Shown: piece by piece, positions 50,880-63,834 of the stretch
Numbering within the stretch: the stretch's first letter is position 1
How the letters are laid out: each line of letters begins with the position of its first letter
Assembly (NCBI GenBank): GCA_963854835.1
Contig: OY978525.1
Span: 16,338,309 to 16,402,308, forward strand
Direction: 5' to 3'
Length of the DNA stretch: 64,000 bases
Source of the DNA: Megamerina dolium
Taxonomy: Eukaryota > Arthropoda > Insecta > Diptera > Megamerinidae
Made by a program: the position numbers and the translations under genes
Notes under the pieces: model-generated
Databases searched by the model: none
Told to the model about the DNA's origin: nothing
What the model saw: the letters and a program-made list of their open reading frames with translations, nothing else

Positions 50880-51239
50880 GGTTAATATTGTAGTCGGCAA
50901 TAATTCGGCATAAACTCAGCGAGCCACGCACACTTTTTTATCTGTCTTTCATACAAAGTCGAGGAAATTAAACAAAAATTTTACAAACTGAGCAGCGTAG
51001 AACAACCTTATTAAAGTTGTGAATTACTATTGCAAGCATTCTGAAAAAAAAAAATGGCCCAATGACACTACCAAAACTGTAATTCGTTGTGGATAGAGAA
51101 GTTGTTCGACATTTTCTTTTGGGGTTTTCGGTGCTCCAGATGGGACAGATTTGCTTATTCACTTACCCTGATAGATGAAAATGAGCCTCATCACTCAGAA
51201 TACATTTGTTTGAAATGATACGATTGTATAAATCTCAAC

Positions 51240-52130
51240 AATAATGTCACATAACTATGCAAAATAGCGAAATTCGCGTTTTGATGAAGTACAAGTTCCA
51301 TCGAGGAACCTAAGCGACGGAAACAGGTCGGAATATTAACGTTGTATTTGGCACTGAAGTCGCTTCAAAGCAGACATTATCCCGTTGGTTTGTGAAGTTC
51401 TATTCTGGTGACTTCCATCTGACCAATGAAGCACATGGACAACCTGAGACGAACGTGAGACGAATACTAACCAATTTAGCTCAAATCGACGAGGGGGAAA
51501 AAGCTGGACAAGTGGGTACCACGCGAATTGAATGATGACCAAAAATGCTATCGCCTCGAAACTTGTCTTTCGCGCCTTGCTTGCAACAAAAGCGAACCAT
51601 TTGTGAATCGAATTGTAACGTATGATAAGAAATGGATCCTTTACGACAATCGCAAGCATTCATCGCAGTGCTGGGATCAAGATGCAGCTCCGAAATACTA
51701 CCAGAAGAAGAAGTTGATGGCTACTATTTGGTGGTTTGGAGGCGGTGTAATCCACTACAGCTTCATCAAACCAGGCGAATCGATCACGGCGAATGCTTAC
51801 TGTATGCAACTGGATGAATTGATGCGGAATCTTCCGATTAAACAGTCGAGATTGGTCAACCTATCAACCCCAATTCTCTTGCACGATAACGTGCGTCCAC
51901 AAGTTGCAGGAATGATTGCGGCAAAGCTACAGGAGTTGGATTTGGAAACTTTACGTCACCCAACATATTCACCCGACATTGCACCCATCGACTACCACTT
52001 CTTTTGGAATTTGGACAACTTCCTGGTAATTTAATTCCGAAGAGGACGTCAAAAGTGCCTTCCAGCAATTCATCGACTCCCGTGAACCAGACTTCTACAA
52101 CTGAGGGATGGGCATACTTCGATTAAAAAT
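51240..52130 (+). pseudogene. Mariner transposase relic (mellifera/capitata-like)
   Basis: The N-terminus starts at about 51258 (MQNSEIRVLMKYKFHRGT), then SKQTLSRWFVKFYSGDFHLT. A deletion joins this to KKLDKWVPRELNDDQ. The long frame 51528-52034 carries FVNRIVTYDKKWILYDN (first Asp), ATIWWFGGGVIHYSFIKPGE, ILLHDNVRPQV (second Asp) and HPTYSPDIAPIDYHFFWNLD (third Asp), completing the D,D34D triad. A frameshift near 52035 precedes EDVKSAFQQFIDSREPDFY. The motif set fits the mellifera/capitata mariners, not the other families here. The inverted ends are not certain. Confidence 0.85.
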
Positions 52131-52164
52131 ATCTATATACAGAAAAAAATTGATTGAATTTCCT

Positions 52165-52345
52165 TATTAGACAACAAAATACTTCAATGTGTTGTGCGAG
52201 CTTGTATCGATTCATATCTAAAAGTCTCTAGTTCTTCTTCTTTGTCAAATGTGAACGAATGACGGCTGTATGCTTATACCTGAAAAAAGATGGCATATTT
52301 AAAATGACACCTCTTGTTGAAATACCCCGTATGATATTTTTTTCA
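52165..52345 (-). mobile_element. 5' terminal fragment of a rosa-like element
   Basis: Read on the minus strand from 52345, AAGAGGTGTCATTTTAAAT, then CATTTGACAAAGAAG and ATGAATCGATACA, correspond to the 5' end and start of the transposase of the 56.4 kb element. About 180 bp is retained. Confidence 0.75.
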
Positions 52346-53320
52346 TTTGTAGTTGAATCACCTATGATGTATATGATTTAATAACATTAAAACTATTCTC
52401 ATTGAGACATGCTTCAAATACCTATAATATTATTTTAAAAATATAACAAAAAATTCGAAAATCAATAAAAATATATGTCGTATAAAAAAACAAAATTTGC
52501 AAAAAAATTTAGTCAAAAACACACACATACGTAATTTTATGGATGAAATTTCAAAACGTTAAACAGTAACAATTTGCAACAGATTTTCATAACGATGTGA
52601 AAAATGTTGAAAAATGGAAAATGATGCTAATTACGTACACACGCAAGTGAAAAATATGTATATATGGATGTACTAAATATATGTGAGCAAATTAATAATA
52701 AATGATGCACAGACGTTCATAGACTGAAAGTCATTTATTATTATACGAATATATATATAAGTAGTATGCTGCAGAGATAGATATAGATAGTGATAGGTAT
52801 TTAGAAATAAAAGAAAAAATAAAAAATAAAATGTAAGAGTAAGGTCACAGTAGTACTTAATTATTAGTAAATTGTTCCATATGTATTGCGGTTAGAAGAG
52901 ATTACAATGTTTTTTGTCACGCCGATAGCATTTGTTTGGTTTTGATTAAGCTGAACAATTCGTTTTGACGAAAAAATTGTATTAGTGTATTGTATTGCCA
53001 CTATTTAGTAGCCTATTGTAATAGACTACTAAATAGCGGCAATTTTACGACAATCAGTCGCACTTTTTTAACAATTTATTTGACATTGGCACGTCACCTA
53101 AGTTTTTAACATGAATCAATTGAATATTGTGTAGTAACACATATTTTTTTTGTTTTGGCTGAGGAATGTACTTACCCTGCCCTGTTTAAAACTAGTTGCA
53201 CAAACCCTGAATGCGACCCTCGTGAAGGTCGTCGAAAATATGTCTGAACACCAGAAATCGTAACAGAAAAAAATGATGATATGGCTTAAGAAGAATCGAC
53301 GGACAGCATGTTATGTTACG
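52346..53320. other. Intergenic DNA, no gene seen
   Basis: AT-rich. An inverted pair (CTATTTAGTAG...CTACTAAATAG) at about 53000-53033 could form a small hairpin. Confidence 0.5.
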
Positions 53321-53324
53321 TGAT

Positions 53325-53685
53325 GTTATTATGGCTGCCCTTTCTCTGAGAGGACACACCTAGGCCAGAAAGGCCCAATGTGATACCACCGAGCTTCTCT
53401 TCCAATACTGTTGTGCGTATTAAATTTGGACAGCATTAGAAGGGACGTACTTATATTAGCCGGCTCCAAAGGGCAGAACCCTTGTGCCATCACTTAACTT
53501 AAGTTTTGTCACAGAGTTATTTTAAGAAGCATTTTTGGCAAATTGTTACTGCCGGAAAAATTGACAATTCTTGCTGACAGGTGGGGTACCTTTCAAAACA
53601 AAAATATTTTCGATAATAAATTTTTTTATTCTTCAGCCGGGGATTGAACCTACGACCTATTGATCACAAGGCCAACGCTCTAACC
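53325..53685 (-). mobile_element. tRNA-derived SINE, type B tail
   Basis: On the minus strand the head is cut at the A box (GGTTAGAGCGTTGGCC), with a B box GGTCGTAGGTTCAATCCCC. The body matches the family. The tail differs from type A: GGTGGTATCACATTGGGCC, then TTCTGGCCTAGGTGTGTCC and CAGAGAAAGGGCAGCCATAA. It shares this tail with the copy at 57.4 kb. Confidence 0.85.
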
Positions 53686-53739
53686 AAAAAAGATTGCCAA
53701 AAAAAATTTCATCAATTCTAAAATGCTTCAAATTATTTA

Positions 53740-54300
53740 ATACATCAAAATGGATTCGATTTGGATCTATCAACGTGATCTTAAGAAGAAGCTGACTTTC
53801 AAAATCAGCTAAATCGACTCTAAAGCCGAATATCAGTGGTTTGCCGTGTATTTGCTGGGATGAGAATAGTATGGTGTATTACGAGCTGATAAAAACGGGT
53901 GAAGCCAGGTAATGTTACTGCGTACAACTCATCGAACTGAAGCAAGCACTGAAACAAAAAACGTCCGGAATGGGCGACCAGATACGAGTCAAGAATTCTC
54001 CATCATGATATTGCACAGCCAAACTCGGTGAAAACTACTTGGAAAAAAGTGGATTGGAAGTCTTACTCCACCCGTCGTATAGTCCAAATATTGTCACTTC
54101 TGATTATCACTTGTTCTGATCAATGCAGAATGCCTTGTCCGGAATATGTTTCACTTCAGTCGATGATATCAAAAATTAGGTCGATACGTTGTTGCTCTCA
54201 AAAGATGTGCGGTTCTATTGGGACAGAATTCATGCTCTCCTTCAAAGATGGGGAAAAATTTGTAGCTTCCAAAATAAAATACTTTAAATAAATAACATTT
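53740..54300 (+). pseudogene. Mauritiana-type mariner transposase relic
   Basis: NISGLPCICWDENSMVYYEL-like text, KTGEA, and ILHHDIAQPNS (second Asp region, about 53990) are followed after a frameshift by LEVLLHPSYSPNIVTSDYHL (third Asp region, about 54053) and VRFYWDRIHALLQRWGK near the C-terminus. The order and the YYEL/LxHDxAxPN/SDYHLF signatures fit Mos1-like mariners. The N-terminal half is absent and several stops interrupt the rest. Confidence 0.75.
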
Positions 54301-56439
54301 CTGTCAAATAAACCCTAAAGAATCTATTCAATGCCGGTAATATTTAATTAGAGTTAAGTGGGAAAAATTATATGCAATACGGATTCTAAATAAATTGAAC
54401 AAAATTCGTTGAAAAAATGTGAGAAAATATGCATGGAATTATAATTACAAAATAATTTACAATATTACTGCAGGTGCAGAGCAATAAGGCTTTACCAAGA
54501 TGTGCCGTCACCAAAGAAAGTATCAAAAGATATTTTGGAAAAAATTTACATGTCGCAATCGTGCCTTTAGAAAATTATACAGTAGTAAATTCTGATTGAA
54601 TCATTGCAACAAAGTGCTCAAGTAATGGGTCATTCGCCATAATATCCAGAATTCGTATCCAGAGAGAATACTGTGACTATTTTCGATTTTGTAAGATGTA
54701 GTTGGCGCTTAGTCAGTTTCACTTTCAATGTCATCAGCTGATCGTCATTGAGAGTAATATTTTAAATACCAAAACAGAATTGTGACATCGCAATAAATAT
54801 CGAACAACCTTCATGGCAGTGTAGTGATGTAGCTACATGAGAAATACAAATATTAAGTAGAGAATCATCGATATCTAAATGAATCATACATATCTAATAA
54901 TAGCTTATCGCAGTCAAGTAGCATAAAGAGCGATGAATGAACGACTTCATACCTATTTACATAAGCGAAAGTCAATTAAAATTAAATTACTTAATAGTAG
55001 CATATAAATTAAGATTTTCATCTTAGCATGCCATAAAAGAGTGAAAATACAATTTTCGAATATTAACTAAATAATTCGTGCATTTAACTTCATAAGGAAT
55101 GTTCAATTTTTTACTTGATTAAATCAATTTAGCTTTTTTTTGCTTTTCACCTTTGATTAATTTGATGTGATATAATATAAATGGATAATAGATAAATAAT
55201 CATCATTAAATAAATGGGAAATGTTATAAAAAATGTGAAACGGAAATCAAAAATGTAAATCAAAGTGAAATAATCATTCAGAACAATTTATTTACTGCAG
55301 AGCATCATGTTGTTTGCTGGTTATTGAGTATATGAAAAATAAAGATTTGATTTTTAGATTCCACTAAGAATGCCACATGCTCTTGCATGCACATATTATA
55401 AACAATATATGTGATCTCATATTTCTTTTAACTTTCAACTTTAATCTCTGCTAAGCATTTACTATGAATGCATTTACTGTTGACCTTTTCTTCACGCAAT
55501 ACTTTATTTCAAGGATACACTTAGTATGTATGTATTACATACTAGTATATTCTCCTTTCATTATAAATACTCTGAGTAAACTTGTTTAAAGCATTCTTTA
55601 TGTATAGACCATACTATTCTTAATATTGATATAAAGTGACAAACGTTTTACATCAGAGCTTATAATAAATCCTGAAATGTTCCATGTGCACAAAAAAAAA
55701 AAAAAAAAAAATACTACATTATTATGCTTTCTCTTTACAAATAAAAGATTATATCAATAAACAATCATATATGCGCACCCATATAACACCCTCTATGATG
55801 AGCATTGTATTGCATTATAACGCGAATGTTTGCTTTTAAGTGTTGAGCATAAATTATGCTCATCATTGGCATCAACACCTCCAAACAATCAACCGACCCA
55901 ATATGACAATCGACCAACTGTGTCACTATAATTTATATACTAACAGATTTAAATATGTACGTACATAAATTCATACGGGCACACCCAGTAGATGTAGGAA
56001 TGTAGCCTTCTTCCTGTCGAGTATGACTTTGTGATGGCACTTAGAGAGCCATATGTATGTTATATGGCTTATTAGTAAAACTTATTTACTTACAAACAAA
56101 ACCCGATATTGCATATCGTAAAACTTCTGTCGACTTCGGACGAACGAGACACTAATGGCAATGACATAATCTACTAAATATTGCTATTTATTATCCAAGA
56201 GCTAAATATAAACCCAGAAGCCTCCTCTCTTTGCTATCTTTTGCTAGTTTAGATTAAACTTGAAACATTTTATGATGTTCGCACGTTCGCACGTGACTTT
56301 TACTTTATATAGAGAAACTTGCAGCATGCATGGGAGCATCACGGTATATAAAAAATTGAAATATTCCTAATGATCTCAAAATCCATCTGATCAAATTAGA
56401 AATTTCCAAAATTAAATGCAAAAACTTCGAGAACATCCC
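54301..56439. other. Intergenic DNA, no gene seen
   Basis: AT-rich, with a 20-base A run at about 55691-55710. No domain or repeat recognised. Confidence 0.5.
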
Positions 56440-56451
56440 AACAACAGTGTA

Positions 56452-57437
56452 TTTCAATAAGAGGTGTCATTTTAAATTTTCCACAATTTTTTTATGTGTC
56501 TACATATAACTGTCATTTGTTGAGATTTGACAAAGAAGGACTAAGGATTTTTATATATGGATCGATACACGAAATAGCGAAAATTCACTACAAAAACCGT
56601 GAAAATATCTCGAAGACGATTCGTAAACTTCGTACTGTATTTGGCCATCATCAAGCACCTTGACGCTCAGCGACACAAATAAATTATAATGTTTCGGACA
56701 AGTTAGTGAAGTAAGGACTCCACTCGTTCTCGTCCAGCTAGGTTAACTAAAAGTATCACAGCTGTAGCTGAGAGTGTGACTGAATACCCAGATTTGTGCA
56801 TTTCGAGATGATCACAGTAATTAGGCCTATCCAAAGCCATTTTGCATAAAGATTTTGACTTACGGGCTTATAAGGTGCGGTTGACACAAGAATTGAAGCC
56901 TTTAGGCCAAGGAAACCGCCGTACGTTCGCTGATTTGGTGTTGAAAATGCTTGCAGAAGATCATGATTTCTCAAACAAATGTATTCTGAGTGACGAGGCA
57001 CATTTTCATCTGGCTGGGTATGTGAATAAGCAAAACTGTCGCATCTGGGGCTACGAAAACTCAAGAGATATGGTCGGAGGTGCGGTGTCATTGGGGCGTA
57101 TTTTGTTTTTCAGTGAATAGATTGCGTTATCGAACGATGTTGACTGACTTTTATTTGGCCTGAAATTGCTGCTATGGCAATTTAGAAGCCATATGGCTCC
57201 ATATGTAACATAGCTGACGAGACAATGGCGCATTTGCTTGTAAACTTTCCTGGATGTGAGATTTCTTGAAACGGAGACTTTCAGTGGCCACCGAGATCGT
57301 GCGACTTAACACCATTTTTCTTTGGGACTACGTTAAAGATAAAGTCCACGCCAATGCTCCTGCATATGTTGAAGCACTCAAAGACAATTTGAGAGCTCTT
57401 CTTCGGCGAGATCGAAGAGATTTTTCATTCGAACTGT
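56452..57437 (+). mobile_element. Rosa-type (DD41D) mariner, decayed
   Basis: The 5' end has AAGAGGTGTCATTTTAAAT, shared inverted with 52.3 kb. The transposase begins MDRYTK-like at about 56558 (IHYKNRENISKTIRKLRTVF). It continues with LRAYKVRLTQELKPLGQ, CILSDEAHFHLAGYVNKQNC (first Asp, about 56993) and a degraded second-Asp block around 57200 (NIADETMAHLL). QWPPRSCDLTPFFF follows, holding the third-Asp block with the final Asp replaced. The spacing and the RSCDLTP motif match the rosa D,D41D group. Frame changes and stops are numerous, and the 3' end is replaced by a SINE. Confidence 0.85.
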
Positions 57438-57710
57438 AGCCGCCTGCCGGCAAAGATTGGCAATTTTTCCGGCAGTAACAATTTACCAAAAATGCTTTGT
57501 AAAAGAGCTCTATGACAAAACTAAGTTAAAGTGATGTCACAAGGATTCTGCCGTTCGGAAGCGGCTAATATAAGTAGGTCCACAAATTTAACACGCACAA
57601 CAGTATTGGAAGCGAAGCACGGTGGTATCACAAAGGGCATTTCTGGCCTAAGTGTGTCCTTTCAGAGATAGGGCAGCCACATAACCTAACCTAACCTAAC
57701 TAACTAACTA
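57438..57710 (+). mobile_element. 5'-truncated SINE, type B tail, at the rosa 3' end
   Basis: The head is missing. The body starts at GCCTGCCGGCAAAGATTGGC and runs through GTGATGTCACAAG and CGTTCGGAAGCGGCTAA. The type B tail, GGTGGTATCACAAAGGGC to GGGCAGCCACATAACCTAACC, ends in repeated CTAAC. It abuts the rosa transposase remnant. Confidence 0.85.
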
Positions 57711-58720
57711 TGATAAAAGATATTACAAAAGTTATTGAAATTTATAAAAAATTATAAAAAATTATAAAAAAAAGGTAATTTTAGTTTTATATAATTTAAG
57801 CTTTTTGCTCGACAAGTTTTTGCATCCGGTTCTAATTGGTTTGAGCGATTTTTCTGCATTTCTCTTTCTCCGATTCAGACTTTGAATGAAAAATCAAAAT
57901 AAAATACTGAATCTGATATGCCGAAGAACGGTTCGAAATTAGACTATAATTTAAAAATTTACTACAGGGTATTCCTATATCATTTATTCATTCACTGTAT
58001 ATAATATGTATATTTGTAAGTAGTATATCATCAACACTTCGTATAAATGCAGAGAATATCCTTTATTATTTACAGTGGTGTATAGAATGTGAGGATGAGA
58101 GTAAGTGAAACAGAATGAGCAACATATTGTATTGGTGTGATTTTTTATATGTCCAATTTTTTTCTACTTCATTTTTTACACATACAAGCAAGAATAACAT
58201 CAATATATATATATAACTAAAATATAAATTGTGTGAAGAAGAAAATATCAAAAAAAAAAAAAAAAATTAAACAATACAAGCAACACAACAACAACACATA
58301 AAAGACAATAGCGATTGAGACAAAGTTAGTGTATGGCGTAGTGATATTGTAGTGGTAGTGAAGTAACTTCATCAGTGCCATATGTTGCCTCATCAATAAA
58401 ATGATAGAGGTCATTAAGTGGATTAACTGCTGCCATCAGTCGCATACGGTACGTAGCACAGATACAAATATACAAACATTAACACACTTCCATTTATACG
58501 CTTCAATATTGATGTCAGCTGGTTGTGGATGCGTTAGTAAGCGTAAATGTATATGTTTTTGTGTTTGGATAGTGTACAAGTATAAGGCAGTAAGTTATGA
58601 AGGACACACTTCGGAGTACGTGCGTTTTCATCATCGTTACTATCATCAGTGCGTGCATGAGTTGGAGCATCTCTTGAGTCATGTGCAAGTATATTATTCG
58701 TATTTTTTTTTTTTTACATG
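57711..58720. other. Intergenic DNA, no gene seen
   Basis: AT-rich. The 127-residue frame at 58401-58784 has no domain and ends inside a SINE. Confidence 0.5.
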
Positions 58721-58735
58721 TGAGTATATTTCTTT

Positions 58736-59095
58736 AGTCGATGCCGTGGCTCAGTGGTTAGTGTGTTGGCCTTCTGATCTGTAGGTCGTGGTTCAATCCC
58801 CGGCACATGCATAATAAATTTAATATCGAAAAGATTTTTCTATCGAACGGTACCCATCTGTCGGCAAGCAATTGGCAATTCTTCCGACAGTAACAACTTG
58901 TCATGAAAAGCTTCTAAAAGAACTCTGTGACAAAGCTCAGAAAAAGTGATGTCGCAAGGGTTCTGCCGTTCGGAACCGGCTAAAATAAGTAGGTCCCTTC
59001 TAATACTGTCTAAAATTTAACACGCACAACAGTAATTGAAGAGAAGCTCGGCCAATGAGCCCTTCGGGGCTTTAAGTGCCACATATTTTTTTTTT
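58736..59095 (+). mobile_element. tRNA-derived SINE, full-length, 15-bp target duplication
   Basis: A 360-bp type A copy with the 15-bp duplication TGAGTATATTTCTTT at 58721-58735 and 59096-59110. The head is GATGCCGTGGCTCAGTGG, with a B box GTCGTGGTTCAATCCC. The tail is GTGCCACATA followed by a T run. It is close to the 30.4 kb copy. Confidence 0.93.
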
Positions 59096-59110
59096 TGAGT
59101 ATATTTCTTT

Positions 59111-60740
59111 GCTGCTAGTACTACGGCATGTGTGTCTATGTATTTTGACATATTCCTTCAACATCAAATATGCTTATATGTTTACTTTACACTTTACACC
59201 TTTTCGTTTATTTTCATTTTTATTTCTTTATATTTATTAAACATTTACTGTAAAGTAAAAATTGCTGTAATTTTTTCGCATTCACACCTACATACAAACA
59301 TGTATATTATATATCTTATATATTAGGTTGCCAACTAAGAAATTTCCAAAGTAATTGCCGATGTTTTCATACAGAAATTAACCTTAAACTACCTCCTTTA
59401 AATAAAAATATGTGCAGTTTGCTTCATAAGCGAGGTAACATGTGACAGCTAACCAATGTGTGAAAGAAAATAAATCATAATATTGACAATAGGTATCACA
59501 AATATGGGCATAGTCAGAAACATCAATGTGTGAAATCGGCACTTTCTTAGTTGCCAATTCAATAATTATCTGTAGGTATAGCATGAAAATATCACTGTTT
59601 TTCGCAATACATACATATATATGTAATATATCTATACTTACATATGCTCCTATGTGTTCATGTTGTCTTCCGTGTAAAAAATTTCAATTGTATTTGTTGC
59701 TGGTTCTTTCTATTTTTATATAATACTTTTTTATATAAAAGGTACATATATTTTGTTGCTATCATCACCATCACCATCATCATCAGCATTATATTATACT
59801 GATGTTATTGACATGTACGAATTAGTTTAAATTATTAACTGACAGTTCAGTGAACTGAAAATGAGATACTTTATTAAATTTTCTATTGACTATAAAGAAA
59901 CCCAAAAAAAAAAAACGAGCAAAATAAAAAAAAAAAATTAAAAAAAAAGGAAAACAAAATACCAAAGAAATGAAGAAAATAAAATATTATGATATATCTT
60001 TTTAGGCATACATTATTTCTTCTTTATTGTGCTGTATCTATGTATTGATTAGAAGCAATATAAATTGTCAATATATTGTATAAATTATATTAAATAAAAA
60101 TAAAAAATAAAAAATAAAATAACGTAGAAATATGTACAATAAATATGTAACAGATGTGCGTATTTATTTTTGAAATTTTTAGCATACATTTAAGCGTAGG
60201 AAAGTTTATTGACGCACAAGGAATTGAACTTGAAAAAAAAAAATAAAGAAGTGTAACAAACAATAAATGTGACAATTATTAGTAAGCGAACATGATGCTC
60301 TTTCAATAGGGAATTAAACTTAAAAAAATACTAAAAAATTAAAAATACGTAGTACTTTGATTTGTGATTGTCATTTTTTACTTTAATTCATAAATTCATA
60401 GTATAATTTTGGGAGTGCAAAGTTTTATTAAACTTTTTATGTTATTTTGGTGCTTAAATGAAATTGTGACTGAACATTTTTGGTAATAAATTATTGATAC
60501 ATAATTAATTATATCGATATGTATTAATGAGGTAATGATGGAAACAGTCGTGTTAAAACTTTGAATGTATAACTTAATTGCTTAAATTTTAATAAAAAAA
60601 AAAAAAATTCTTACAGACCCTACACTATGGCAAACAATCGTTATAGAGCAACATACTATTTGCGGAAGAGAAGCGTCACTATAATCTGATAAAAGTCCAT
60701 TTTCAAGTGAAATCCTTTTGTGATAAAAATAAGCTTATAC
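59111..60740. other. Intergenic DNA, no gene seen
   Basis: AT-rich, with a (CAT)n run at about 59763-59790. No domain recognised. Confidence 0.5.
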
Positions 60741-60744
60741 ATTG

Positions 60745-62625
60745 AATTTTAATGCATTATAGAAATATTTCCTCTCGCAAATGCTGCAAAAATACATTAG
60801 AAAACATATTTTTGTATGAGACGTAGATGTTTCTGTAGCTTTTGCAAAAGTTATGTGTTAGGTGGGGTAATACCATTCTCCTAGCATGTGTGCAAAGAAT
60901 GCAGTAGCCTGTTATTACTCCGCTTGTGATCCTCAACATGCTTCTATATGGACTGAGTAGACTTTTTGTGCGGTTCCAGTCTATCTCAGGCCAGAACTGT
61001 TACGCGGTCTTGCTTGTTATAGAGCGTATTCAGAGGCCATTTGTCTTGTCGGTCATTCTCCTACTTATTGTTAGCTTACTGGTGCTCAGTGGAGTGTCCA
61101 CGCTTGCAAAGTCAGGGGAGAGTTCTAGTGTCGTGCCATTTCTGGCTAGGGCAGAGGACTGCAGTTACTCGGAACGTCACTGTGACGTGGCACCCACATT
61201 AGGTGCAGATTATACTGCTCAGCCATCTAGCTCATCGATCCTATTGCTTTGATGGCTGTTGATGGCCCGGCCGTTGAGGGCCCTATCCACTTTGAAACCT
61301 TCAGTGAATATCAGGTTGAATTTATCTAGAAGTCGCTCGTCCCATTCCCTCCTGTTAGGTATAAGAGTGGTGAATCTCTTGTTGAACTTTCATGTTGGGG
61401 TGGTGTAGTCCAGTTCACCTATATCAGTTGTTTGATGGATTATTGAAGTTTGATCACTTTGATGTTGAAACCATTGATGTGTTGCTTTTAATCTGAGACT
61501 CATTATGGCCGCAGATTGATGGAGAAAAGGTACAGGGAAGTAAGGTGAAACAGTATTACTAATGCGTTCACTGGTGTAGTTCTTAATGTGCCAGGTATTA
61601 TTATAGAAGCCAAAGGTTGTTTTGCAGAGTAGGTCTCGGTGAAATAGTTTCCGCAAAGCAGTCCATCAAACTATGGTCCCATATGTTAAGACAGGTCTAA
61701 ATACAGCTGTGTAGATCCAGTGCATGAAATTTGGTTTAATGCCCCATGTCTTGCCTGTTGACAGCACGCAGGCATACAATGCGTCTAATGCCTTCTGGAA
61801 TCTAATTTTGTTGTTCTGTTTCCAGTTTAACTTTTTTATTTCAGATTAATCTCAAAAAGATAGCTCCTTCTTTGAACTCGAGGCTTGTGATATTTAGTAT
61901 GAGTGGTGAAAAAGCTTCGGGTTTATATCTACTTCCGTTTTCGACGGGATTACATTTAAACCGCAGGTGTTGGCCTATCTGCTAACTTTCCCTAACGAGT
62001 TTTGTATACTGTCCCTTATAATGTCCTGGAATTTGCCGGTTACAACGACAACTATATCATCCGTATACGCTATCACTTTGCAGCCTTTGCCTTCAAATTT
62101 CTTAGCAGTTTGGTGACTAAAGATGCCAGAGAATAGGTGAGAGGACGCCTCCTTGTGGTGTTGCTCGGAGCCACCTAGCTCAGGGAGAATATTCCTACTT
62201 AGTAGAAGGTACTTTATCCAGTGTACCTGATGCTCGTAAGCCCTAAGTCGCATCAGTGCTCATGTGATGGCTCTCGACATTATTGAAGGCACCTTTTATG
62301 TCTAGAAAGGTTGCCAAAAGTATTGCTTGTGGTCTATAGACTTTTCTATGGTATGTACTAAATTGTGCAGGGCTCTTTCTATTAACTTGTATTGGGTATA
62401 GGCATGCTGGCACTCGGAGATATGCCGTGGTCTCATCGTTTGTCTGAGATGGAGATCTATAAGCTTTTCTAATGCCTTTAGTAGGAAGACGAAAGGCTTA
62501 TGGGCCGGAAGTCTTTGGGATTGGTGTGGGAGCATTTACCTGTCTTTGGAATAAAGACAACTCTCACTTTACACCATTCTTTAGGAATGTATTTAAGGCA
62601 GATACAGCCGATGAAACTATATCCC
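60745..62625 (-). mobile_element. Non-LTR retrotransposon with reverse transcriptase and RNase H tail (decayed)
   Basis: The longest LINE here, on the minus strand from about 62620 down. LKALEKLIDLHLRQTMRPRH and ECQHAYTQ at 62535-62302, then ATFLDIKGAFNNV in an overlapping frame, start the reverse transcriptase. SSHLFSGIFSHQTAKKFEGK and KVIAYTDDIVVVVTGKF at 62253-61975 cover the active-site region, with YTDD where LINEs usually have YADD. KLNWKQNN, GIKPNFMHWIYTAVFRPVLT and VVWWTALRK-like blocks follow at about 61860-61640. From 61250 to 60780 come a degraded RNase H region and SLLSPYRSMLRITSGVITG. Motifs fit I/LOA-type LINEs. Many frameshifts and stops occur; the 5' ORF1 and endonuclease are absent. 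Confidence 0.87.
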
Positions 62626-63830
62626 AAAAAGTGAACCCTAAAAATATTTTTGAGTTTTCAGGTTCAATTTTTGTTTATGGCCATATTAAGTTTCAATTTT
62701 TTGTCTGAGTGTTTTTAGAATAATTAGAAAAAAGTGTTAAAATTCATATTCAAATTTTCATGAGGAATAATTTTGTAAAACATTTAAACCGTTACCTCTC
62801 TCACGAAATGGTCGTTTTTATCCCATTTTTGGAGAGTCTGAATAAAATGGCATTTAACAAATTGCTAGAGGGTTAACATTTTCTAGAAAATTATGCTCCG
62901 GAAAATTTTACTAGGACTATTCTAAGACAAAATATTTATACAAAGAACGTAAACGTTTACAGAAAACAAAGAAACAATATGTCCCCTCAAAATATCCAAC
63001 AACTTTTTATGCTCTCTTTTAATAGCATTTACTTTCCGAATGAACATAGCTGGTACACTATAAACTGTGTACAACGAATCAAAAATATTCCCTGTCTACA
63101 ATTTTATTTTTGAGTACGAGTATGTACCTTAAGAAAGAATTCACTTGCTCTTTCAACCTGTTTTGGAATCATTGCGTCCTCAGCCAATGACCATGAAATT
63201 GTTTCAAAGTATAATTTACGGGATTTTTGCTTATTAAATGTATTTCGTTATACAAAAATTAGTATATGTATGTAGTATACAAACATCAAACTTGGATTAG
63301 ACGTCAAATGGCATTGAGTTTTTTTTTTTGGAATTCCAGAATTATTATGATCGTTCATTAGTGTGGTGTGCTCAGGTTTTGTTGGATTTTCTTTTTTCTA
63401 AATAATGTATTGTAACGTAGATATTCAAAGAAAATAATAAACTTTTGTTATTTTTCGTATTACTCATGATTAATTAATATTTTGGGTGACATTTTACGGT
63501 GATAAATTAATGGATTAATCACTAAGTAAGTACATAATAAAGTCGGCTAGCAATGCTATAGATTTGCAACTGTTGTTACTGTTTAAAATAATACACTATA
63601 TTTGTTATTGTTATTTTGCGGTTTCACATGATAATAGTAATATTATGAATATAAAAAAATCTCCTTACAGTCGGCTGGGACCGACCAAATTATACCCTGC
63701 ATATGTAGAGGTATATATAAAAAGTTTGCTCGTATATCCATCCTTTTCTTCCACTACTTTGTATAGGAGCTACATTAAGAACCAGGCTACCTCACCAATT
63801 TTTGAGGAATAATTTCTGCCTATAATACTA
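62626..63830. other. Intergenic DNA, no gene seen
   Basis: AT-rich. No domain recognised. Confidence 0.45.
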
Positions 63831-63834
63831 AACT

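Noticed and set aside
57685..57710. Telomere-like CCTAA repeats
   Set aside because: Only about three units occur, at the end of a SINE tail, and flies generally lack TTAGG telomeres. A retroelement tail is the simpler reading.
58401..58784. 127-residue open frame
   Set aside because: It ends inside a SINE and shows no domain.
60926..61252. 108-residue plus-strand frame with hydrophobic start
   Set aside because: It lies antisense to the LINE remnant and has no independent support.
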